This document shows, piece by piece, positions 57,677-63,529 of a DNA stretch of 63,529 bases (position 1 is its first letter; the number at the start of each line of letters is the position of its first letter). Made by a program: the position numbers and the translations under genes. The stretch lies in the NCBI GenBank assembly GCA_902611175.1, contig CACLYQ010000003.1, forward strand, positions 1 to 63,529. Direction: 5' to 3'. The DNA comes from an uncultured Pelagibacteraceae bacterium (GTDB lineage: Bacteria; Pseudomonadota; Alphaproteobacteria; Pelagibacterales; Pelagibacteraceae). The notes beneath the pieces were generated by a model. The model did no database searches. It saw only the letters and a list, made by a program, of their open reading frames with translations, and was not told where the DNA came from.

Positions 57677-59521
57677 TTAGACACCTTGTCTTTGCTTTGA
57701 TTTTCCTTCTTTATGAAGTTTTAATGCCTCTTCATTTTCTTTTGTTGATGGCATTTCTAAAGTAGGACTTTCCCAGTAAGCAGAACCTTCTAGCCACTCA
57801 TAAGAATGAGTTTTTATTGAAATTAAGTAAGTTACATCAGATTTTTTAGCTCTTTTAAATGCTTCCTCCAATTCAGAAATAGATGATACCTCCTCAGATT
57901 TTGCCCCCATACTCTCTGCATGTTTAGCAAAATTAATAGGGACTAGATTTGGAGCTTTTGAACTATTAAATAGACAATTAAATTCTTTTCCACCTTTAAA
58001 TAATTGTAGCCTGTTAATAACGGCATGGCCTCCATTATCACATAAAACTATTATTAATTTATTATTTGTTATAACTGATGAATAAATATCTGAATTAAAA
58101 AGTAAATAAGATCCATCTCCTACAAAAGCTATTACTTCTTTATCTGGGTTTGCCATTTTAACTCCTAATGCACCAGAAATTTCATAACTCATACAGCTAA
58201 AACCCCATTCGGTTTCATGTGTATTTAATTCTTTTGGCCTCCAAATTTGTACAACTTCTCCAACCAATCCACCTGCTGCAGTAACAGCAATGTCCGTTGG
58301 ATCTGAATTACGATATATTGCTCCTACAGCGTGTGCATAACTAGGTAGTTCTTGATTAGTTGGACCACTTTCTTTATCTACATAATCATTCCAATTTTTT
58401 AATTCATCTCTTGATTTTTTATGCCATTCATCAGGTGCTTTCCAATCTCCCAAAGCATTTGATAGCTCTTGTAAGCTTACTTTTGCATCACCTATTACTG
58501 ATTGCGCCAAATGTTTGCTAGCATCAAATCTAGAGACATTAACACTAACAAGTGAAAAGTCTGGGTTCTCAAAATTTGCCCACGAACCAGTTGTGAAATC
58601 AGCTAACTTTGTTCCAACAGCAATAGCTAGGTCAGTTTGTTTTGCTAAATTATTTGCTGCTTTGCCACCAAGACCACCAATTGGACCTAAAAAATGAGAG
58701 TGATCTCTCTTCATAGTAGAGTAACCCATAACTGTTTGTGTGACTGGTATATTGTGTTTAATTGCAAAATTACTTAGATCTTCCATTGCATCAGAGTAGA
58801 AAACCCCTCCACCTGAAATCATTAAAGGATTTTTAGATTTTTTAATTTGCTCAGCTGCTTGTTTTATTTGAAAATCATCAGGTCTTGGTCGTCTAATATT
58901 ATGAACTCTCTCTTTAAAAAATTCCTCAGGATATTCATATGTTTCACCTTGGACATCTTGTGATAATGATAAGCAAGCTGGTCCGCAATCTGCTGGATCT
59001 AACATTGTTTGGATTGCTTGAGGTAATGTTTGTAAGATTTGTTCTGGTCTTGTAATTCTATCAAAATATTTTGTTACTGGTTTGAAAGCATCGTTCTGAG
59101 TAATGCCAGGATTATTAAAATGCTCAACTTGTTGTAGAACCGGGTCAGGCATTCTGTTTGCATATGTATCTCCAGGTAAAAATAAAATTGGAAGTCTATT
59201 GCTCATAGCAACAGCCGAGGCTGTAACCATATTTGTAGATCCTGGTCCAACTGAACTAGTTGCAACAAAAAATTGTTTTCTTCTTTTAGCTCTAGCATAT
59301 GCTATCCCAGTCAGAGCCATATTTTGCTCATGATGCCCTCTATAAGTTGGTAATTTATCTTGATTTTCTTGTAGAGCTTGTCCTAAACAAGCAACATTGC
59401 CATGTCCAAAAATACCAAAAGCTCCAGCAAATAACTGCTCTTTTTTACCATCTATTAAAATTTTTTGAGCAATAAGATGTTTTATTATTGCATGTGCACA
59501 AGTGAGCTTTATTTTTTTCAT
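57677..59521 (-). CDS. iolD: 3D-(3,5/4)-trihydroxycyclohexane-1,2-dione hydrolase
   Basis: A 614-residue thiamine diphosphate enzyme of myo-inositol catabolism. It opens the trihydroxycyclohexanedione ring. It contains the diagnostic FAGAFGIFGHGNVACLGQAL near residue 30, YRGHHEQNMALTGIAYARAK with the ThDP glutamate, and the ThDP-Mg motif VAFVGDGSYLLFNSDIYSS. Length and segment order match IolD rather than acetolactate synthase. It is first in a run with an inositol dehydrogenase-like gene and the CUT2 transporter, and is divergent from the aldehyde dehydrogenase gene across 52 bp. Together with iolE at the right edge it marks inositol use. Confidence 0.94.
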   Translation of the reverse strand: MKKIKLTCAHAIIKHLIAQKILIDGKKEQLFAGAFGIFGHGNVACLGQALQENQDKLPTYRGHHEQNMALTGIAYARAKRRKQFFVATSSVGPGSTNMVTASAVAMSNRLPILFLPGDTYANRMPDPVLQQVEHFNNPGITQNDAFKPVTKYFDRITRPEQILQTLPQAIQTMLDPADCGPACLSLSQDVQGETYEYPEEFFKERVHNIRRPRPDDFQIKQAAEQIKKSKNPLMISGGGVFYSDAMEDLSNFAIKHNIPVTQTVMGYSTMKRDHSHFLGPIGGLGGKAANNLAKQTDLAIAVGTKLADFTTGSWANFENPDFSLVSVNVSRFDASKHLAQSVIGDAKVSLQELSNALGDWKAPDEWHKKSRDELKNWNDYVDKESGPTNQELPSYAHAVGAIYRNSDPTDIAVTAAGGLVGEVVQIWRPKELNTHETEWGFSCMSYEISGALGVKMANPDKEVIAFVGDGSYLLFNSDIYSSVITNNKLIIVLCDNGGHAVINRLQLFKGGKEFNCLFNSSKAPNLVPINFAKHAESMGAKSEEVSSISELEEAFKRAKKSDVTYLISIKTHSYEWLEGSAYWESPTLEMPSTKENEEALKLHKEGKSKQRQGV

Positions 59522-59573
59522 TATTCTATATATATATCTTTAACTTTTAACAATTAAACACAATTTAAAAAAT

Positions 59574-61016
59574 ATGTATAGCAATTTTGGTCAATTCATT
59601 GATGGTCAGTGGCAACAAGCAGAAAAAAAAGAAACTTATAAAGTTATCAATCCAGCAACAGAAGAAGTTTTAGGAGAAGCATCAAAAGCGTCCTCTGTTG
59701 ACGTTCAAAAAGCATTAAAATCAGCAGAGAAAGGACTCGAAACTTGGAAAAATACCACTCCATGGCAGAGGTCTTATGTAATAAGAAAAATTGCAGATTT
59801 GATGCGTGAAAGAAAAGATGTATTGGCTAAATGGCTTACACTTGAAGTTGGAAAACCTCTCAAAGAAGCAATTGGAGAAGTTGGTGGTGGAGCAGATATA
59901 TTTGAATGGAATGCAGAAGAAACTAAGAGAATTTATGGTGAAACATTACAAAGTAGATTTCCAGAAACAAGAGTTCATGTTTACTATCAGCCAGTAGGTG
60001 TTGTAGCAGCACTTGTGCCATGGAATTTTCCTATAGTTTTAGCATCTAGAAAAATTTCAACTGCACTGGCTGCTGGTTGTTCAGTTATTTGTAAACCAGA
60101 TGTAATTACGCCTGGAGCAGTTATGGAACTTGTAAATATTTGTAAAGATGCTGGAGTTCCTGATGGAGTAGTCAATTTATTATCTGGAGACCCAGCTGAA
60201 ATATCAAATGAATTACTTGAATCAGATATAATAAAAAAAGTTTCTATAACTGGCTCAACACGTGTTGGAAAATTAATACTTAAAAAAGCTGCAGATAAAG
60301 TTCAAAGAGTTACAATGGAATTAAGTGGTCATTCTCCATTTATAGTATTTGACGATGTTGACATGAATAAAGTTGCAGATATGGCAATAACAGCAAAATT
60401 TCGTAACAATGGTCAAGTTTGTATATCCCCAAATAGGTTTTACATTCAAGAAACAAGGAAAGAAGAATTTGTAAATGCTTTCGTAGATAGAGCAAAAAAA
60501 TTAAAAATTGGAAATGGTATGGATGAAGGTACTGACTTAGGACCTTTAACAACAGCAAAACGTTTGGAGGAAATTGAAAAATTAGTTGAAACGACAAAGA
60601 GTGAAGGCGCAAAAGTTGTTTTAGGTGGGGGTAGACCTTCAGGATTTAATAAAGGTTATTATTTTGAACCAACTGTGTTTGATGAAGTGCAGGACAATTT
60701 TACAATTATGAGAGAAGAACCTTTTGGTCCCTTAGTGCCCGTTTTAACTTTCAAGGATTTTGACGAAGTAGTAGAGAGAGCAAATAATAATGACCTGGGA
60801 CTTTGTAGCTATTTATATACAAACTCAATGGACAAAGCTAATAGAGCATCAGAGATGATGGAAACCGGTTGTGTAGCAGTAAATACAGCTGCAGTCGCAG
60901 TTGCTGAAGCTCCATTCGGTGGAATAAAACAAACCGGTTATGGTCGTGAAGGTGGATCTATGGCTATAAAAGATTACCTTAATATAAAGTATACCCATAT
61001 GGGTCTAAAAACCTAA
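59574..61016 (+). CDS. NAD(P)-dependent aldehyde dehydrogenase (GabD-like)
   Basis: A 480-residue aldehyde dehydrogenase. It has LVPWNFPIVLASRKISTALA, the general-base glutamate in VTMELSGHSPFIVFDD, the nucleophile in RNNGQVCISPNRFY and the C-terminal AEAPFGGIKQTGYGREGG. The overall type is that of succinate-semialdehyde or glycolaldehyde/lactaldehyde dehydrogenases, not the CoA-acylating IolA. It could oxidise an aldehyde freed by the aldolase encoded 4 bp downstream. It starts with ATG after an AT-rich 52-bp divergent region. Confidence 0.87.
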   Translation: MYSNFGQFIDGQWQQAEKKETYKVINPATEEVLGEASKASSVDVQKALKSAEKGLETWKNTTPWQRSYVIRKIADLMRERKDVLAKWLTLEVGKPLKEAIGEVGGGADIFEWNAEETKRIYGETLQSRFPETRVHVYYQPVGVVAALVPWNFPIVLASRKISTALAAGCSVICKPDVITPGAVMELVNICKDAGVPDGVVNLLSGDPAEISNELLESDIIKKVSITGSTRVGKLILKKAADKVQRVTMELSGHSPFIVFDDVDMNKVADMAITAKFRNNGQVCISPNRFYIQETRKEEFVNAFVDRAKKLKIGNGMDEGTDLGPLTTAKRLEEIEKLVETTKSEGAKVVLGGGRPSGFNKGYYFEPTVFDEVQDNFTIMREEPFGPLVPVLTFKDFDEVVERANNNDLGLCSYLYTNSMDKANRASEMMETGCVAVNTAAVAVAEAPFGGIKQTGYGREGGSMAIKDYLNIKYTHMGLKT

Positions 61017-61020
61017 GTAA

Positions 61021-61812
61021 ATGAGAAAAAATAAAGCCAAAGAAATTATTAAAAATGGCAAAGCTGTAATCAATGGTTGGTTACAAATTCCAAGTACTGT
61101 TTCGGCAGAAACCATGGCTCAACAAGGATGGGACTCATTAACAATTGATATGCAACACGGGCTCGTTGATTACACAAATGCAATGCCAATGATGCAAGTG
61201 ATTTCAGCGACTGAAGTCGTGCCTTTGGCAAGAGTTAATTGGAATGAACCTGGTCAAATTATGAAAATTTTAGATGCTGGGTGTTATGGAATCATTTGTC
61301 CAATGGTAAGTAATCGAAAAGAAGCAGAAAGATTTGTTCAAGCATGTAAATATCCACCAGATGGATATAGAAGTTTCGGTCCAATGAGAGGGTTAATCTA
61401 TGGAGGACCTGATTATGGAGATCATGCAAACGACGAAATATTAAAAATGGCTATGATTGAAACTAAAGAAGCTTTAGAAAATCTTGATGAAATTATGAGT
61501 ACCCCAGGCCTTGATGGTATCTACATAGGGCCTGCTGATTTAAGTTTGGCTATAGGAGAAAAGCCTGGTTTTGACAAAGGTGAAGATACTAAAGCTTATT
61601 CAGAAATACTTAGAATATTAGAGCATGCAAAAAAAAACAATATATTTGCTGGAATTCATAACGGAAGTACTGACTATGCAAAAAAAATGATTGAAAAAGG
61701 TTTTCAATTTGTAACAGTTGGAGCAGACTCCAGATTTATAAGTGCGGGTGCGAAAAATACAGTTGAAAATTTAAAAGGCACAGTGAAATCAGAATTATCT
61801 AAAGCCTATTAA
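61021..61812 (+). CDS. HpcH/HpaI family class II aldolase
   Basis: A 263-residue metal-dependent pyruvate aldolase. It has SLTIDMQHGLVDYTNAM (catalytic His), PLARVNWNEPGQIMKILDAG (Arg), AMIETKEALENLDEI (metal Glu) and IYIGPADLSLAIG (metal Asp). The family cleaves 2-keto-3-deoxy or 4-hydroxy-2-keto acids into pyruvate and an aldehyde. With the aldehyde dehydrogenase directly upstream it forms a cleavage-and-oxidation pair for a sugar acid such as 2-keto-3-deoxy-rhamnonate or -glucarate. A second possible acceptor is a phytoplankton uronic acid product. Confidence 0.88.
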   Translation: MRKNKAKEIIKNGKAVINGWLQIPSTVSAETMAQQGWDSLTIDMQHGLVDYTNAMPMMQVISATEVVPLARVNWNEPGQIMKILDAGCYGIICPMVSNRKEAERFVQACKYPPDGYRSFGPMRGLIYGGPDYGDHANDEILKMAMIETKEALENLDEIMSTPGLDGIYIGPADLSLAIGEKPGFDKGEDTKAYSEILRILEHAKKNNIFAGIHNGSTDYAKKMIEKGFQFVTVGADSRFISAGAKNTVENLKGTVKSELSKAY

Positions 61813-61836
61813 TAAATAAAGTATAAACTTTTACGT

Positions 61837-62796
61837 ATGAAAAAAATCTTAATAATAGGATCGATACATAATCATGGTATTGATTTACTAAAAGGAAATA
61901 AAAATTTTGAATTTGAAGTTGTAGACAACACAGATACAGAATTTTTGAAAGATAAAATAAAAGACTGTGATGGAATAAGTATTAGAACATCTAAATTGTC
62001 AAAAGAAATTATAGACAGAGCTAAGAATTTAAAAGTGATATCTAGACATGGTGTAGGTTATGACAATATAGATCTTAAAGCAACCAAGCAAAACAATATT
62101 ACATTAGCAATAACAGCTACAGCAAATGCTCAAGCTGTAGCAGAACATGTTTTATTCATGCTATTCAGCATTGCAAAAAGAAATAATATGTACAACGAGA
62201 CTGTAAAAACTGGAAAGTTCAGTGATAGAACTAAGCTTCCAAAAACAATTGAGTTATGGAATAAAAGTATCTTAATTGCAGGTTTTGGTCGTATTGGAAA
62301 ATGCTTACTTAAAAAATGTAAGGGTTTAGAAATGAACATTTTTGTTTATGATCCTTTTGTCAGCGAAGAGGAAATTAAAAAAGTTGGTGGTACTAAAATT
62401 AATGATTTAAATGAGAGTTTAAATAAAATGGATGCAATTTCAATTCATATGCCTCTAAACGAAAATACAAAACATTTAATCAATTATGAAATGATAAAAA
62501 AAATGAAAAAAAATTGTATTTTAATTAATGCTGCAAGAGGTGGTATTATTAACGAGCAAGATCTTAATAAGGCATTAAATGAAGATTTAATTTTTGGTGC
62601 AGGGCTTGATGTTTTTGAAAAGGAGCCTCCATCTTTAGATAATCCATTGCTAAAAAATGAGAAAGCATTTTTAAGCCCTCATTCAGCAGTATTTACCGAA
62701 GAATGTTTATCTAGAATGGGTATTGAAACAGTCCAAAATATTATTGATTTTTTTGACAATAAATTGGAAAAGTCAAAAATAGTAAAAATCTCATGA
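61837..62796 (+). CDS. D-isomer-specific 2-hydroxyacid dehydrogenase (SerA-like)
   Basis: A 319-residue NAD-dependent enzyme. It has ISRHGVGYDNIDLKAT, the nucleotide loop ILIAGFGRIGKCLLKK, NAARGGIINEQDLNKAL (Arg), DVFEKEPPSLDNPLL (Glu) and SPHSAVFTEECLSRMG (His). The body resembles the catalytic part of phosphoglycerate dehydrogenase without an ACT domain. Glyoxylate/hydroxypyruvate or another 2-keto acid is likely. It is in line with the aldehyde dehydrogenase and aldolase, 24 bp downstream. Its stop overlaps the next start (ATGA). Confidence 0.86.
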   Translation: MKKILIIGSIHNHGIDLLKGNKNFEFEVVDNTDTEFLKDKIKDCDGISIRTSKLSKEIIDRAKNLKVISRHGVGYDNIDLKATKQNNITLAITATANAQAVAEHVLFMLFSIAKRNNMYNETVKTGKFSDRTKLPKTIELWNKSILIAGFGRIGKCLLKKCKGLEMNIFVYDPFVSEEEIKKVGGTKINDLNESLNKMDAISIHMPLNENTKHLINYEMIKKMKKNCILINAARGGIINEQDLNKALNEDLIFGAGLDVFEKEPPSLDNPLLKNEKAFLSPHSAVFTEECLSRMGIETVQNIIDFFDNKLEKSKIVKIS

Positions 62797-63293
62797 GATT
62801 AAAATTAAAAAATTTTGGATTGTTAGAGTTTCTTATCATTATATCAGCTGTTTATGTTGTAGGAATGTTGATATGGACAGCGAGTACAAGGCCTGAAGTT
62901 GAAGCTCGTGCAAATTTAGTAAAAGAAAATCATAAAAAAGTTGTCGATTTTATTAATGGCGAAATTAATAATTGTGGAAATAATGATGAAGGTAAGATAA
63001 CAGTTTGGGGTGATCCATGTAATGCTGAATGGATAGCTGAAAAGGTTGTTAATCATATAAATGATAATCTTAAGATTGAAAATCCATTTTCAGATGATAA
63101 TAAAGTTAAAACAGACCCTGACCCAAGAATAAAAGCAGAGGGAAAAGCTGGTCAATCAGTAGAAATGGGTGTTATTTTTATAATGTCATCAAATTTTCTA
63201 GCAGAACCAGGATCAGAATGGATTGTTGGTACTTGTTTTAAATCTCCATGTGTGGCTGCTGGTAATAATGAATTAACTTCTTTATATAGATAG
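62793..63293 (+). CDS. membrane-anchored protein of unknown function
   Basis: A 166-residue protein with one N-terminal hydrophobic segment (about 9-27, LLEFLIIISAVYVVGMLIW) that may anchor it or act as a pilin-like signal, then a polar domain outside the membrane. Two cysteine pairs (NNCGNN and DPCNAEW, later GTCFKSPCVA) suggest disulfides. The short, charged leader (MRLKLKNFGLLEFLIIIS) followed by a long hydrophobic helix is similar to type IV pilin-like or pseudopilin N-termini, without a clear G-F-T-L-x-E motif. It overlaps the SerA-like gene by 4 bp and abuts iolE. No function can be assigned. Confidence 0.6.
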   Translation: MRLKLKNFGLLEFLIIISAVYVVGMLIWTASTRPEVEARANLVKENHKKVVDFINGEINNCGNNDEGKITVWGDPCNAEWIAEKVVNHINDNLKIENPFSDDNKVKTDPDPRIKAEGKAGQSVEMGVIFIMSSNFLAEPGSEWIVGTCFKSPCVAAGNNELTSLYR

Positions 63294-63529
63294 CTAATTA
63301 TTTTCAATTTCTAAATTTGCGCTTTTTAAAGTCTCAATTAGATATTTGTATCCAATTTTAGCATATTGAAAAGGATTTGCTTTTGCGGGATCTTGCTCCG
63401 CTTCTACAACTAACCATCCAGAATAATTTTGTTCTTTTAACAATTCAAAAAAAGGCTTGTAATCAATACAACCATCTCCTGGAACAGTGAAGGCTCCTTC
63501 TAAAAAAGCCTGTCTAAAACTATAATCGT
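63294..63529 (-). CDS. iolE: inosose dehydratase, C-terminal part (partial at right edge)
   Basis: The last 77 residues of a protein that enters from the right edge and ends at a stop at 63294-63296. The segments FLEGAFTVPGDGCIDYK, YSGWLVVEAEQDPAKANP and the closing YAKIGYKYL match the C-terminus of IolE (2-keto-myo-inositol dehydratase), the step before IolD. It is on the same strand as iolD but separated from it by four genes of the opposite strand. The N-terminal part lies outside the window. Confidence 0.88.
   Translation of the reverse strand, partial: DYSFRQAFLEGAFTVPGDGCIDYKPFFELLKEQNYSGWLVVEAEQDPAKANPFQYAKIGYKYLIETLKSANLEIENN

Noticed and set aside
1-63529. Search for tRNA, rRNA, CRISPR arrays, insertion sequences, prophage genes and known riboswitches (including glycine- and SAM-type ones found in SAR11)
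   Set aside because: By reading through the gaps I found no cloverleaf, spaced repeats, transposase or integrase, and no riboswitch-like long leader. All gaps are about 110 bp or shorter.

Overview
The window is about 63.5 kb of very AT-rich, tightly packed bacterial DNA. No gap between genes exceeds roughly 110 bp, and many genes overlap by 1-20 bp through TAATG or ATGA junctions. The content is typical of a streamlined marine alphaproteobacterium, most likely SAR11 (Pelagibacterales): five high-affinity substrate-binding-protein (SBP) transport systems of five different families, a sulfopropanediol dehydrogenase-like enzyme, a gamma-butyrobetaine hydroxylase relative, and small sugar-acid, inositol and sulfur gene clusters. 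I see no tRNA, rRNA, CRISPR array, insertion sequence, prophage gene or origin. The taxonomic call is inference from composition and gene content.

Layout. 1-4580: a partial gene, a small membrane protein, an internally duplicated double-HTH regulator with a direct repeat in front of it, a BASS-type transporter, a phosphate acyltransferase, and an HpsN/HisD-family dehydrogenase. 4635-12704: an unassigned catabolic-looking cluster with two tandem-SnoaL proteins, a bicupin and a short MetE-like protein. It is followed by a CUT1 sugar ABC system without an ATPase and a HAD protein that has lost its catalytic aspartates. 12694-18966: LysE and MFS exporters, an Asp/Glu racemase-type protein, a methyltransferase, a 1-Cys peroxiredoxin, persulfide dioxygenase, cysE and cysK. 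19049-23755: an island of very small proteins (NTF2-like, secreted cupin, three consecutive 96-residue proteins, DsbA/HCCA isomerase), then an SMR pair lacking the essential glutamate and an EamA transporter. 23831-28630: a TRAP operon with a PEP mutase/isocitrate lyase-family enzyme and a 3-hydroxyisobutyrate dehydrogenase-like enzyme. 28631-34792: a Dpp/Opp-type ABC operon ending in AhpD-like and DUF924 genes. 34854-41539: GATase, HisN-like phosphatase, gamma-butyrobetaine hydroxylase-like, azoreductase-like, CcdA and PEP carboxylase. 41574-51211: a tripartite tricarboxylate transporter (TctABC) with enzymes that fit non-phosphorylative breakdown of a deoxy-sugar acid such as L-rhamnonate or L-fuconate. 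51212-63529: a CUT2 sugar ABC system with RbsD/RbsK-like proteins, joined to inositol catabolism genes (iolD, a partial iolE, a Gfo/Idh/MocA dehydrogenase), an aldehyde dehydrogenase, an HpcH/HpaI aldolase and two D-2-hydroxyacid dehydrogenases.

The most striking structural pattern is that all five SBP genes, from five unrelated transporter families, are followed within 11-39 nt by a strong perfect RNA hairpin, while the rest of the window has almost none. In two cases the hairpin intrudes on the start signals of the next gene: it sits inside the first codons of tctB, and it covers the likely Shine-Dalgarno of dctQ. This suggests a common 3' processing or attenuation device that makes the binding protein far more abundant than its membrane partners. 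The best candidates for an undescribed function are the SnoaL/cupin/MetE-like cluster (4635-8795) and the small-protein island (19049-22859).
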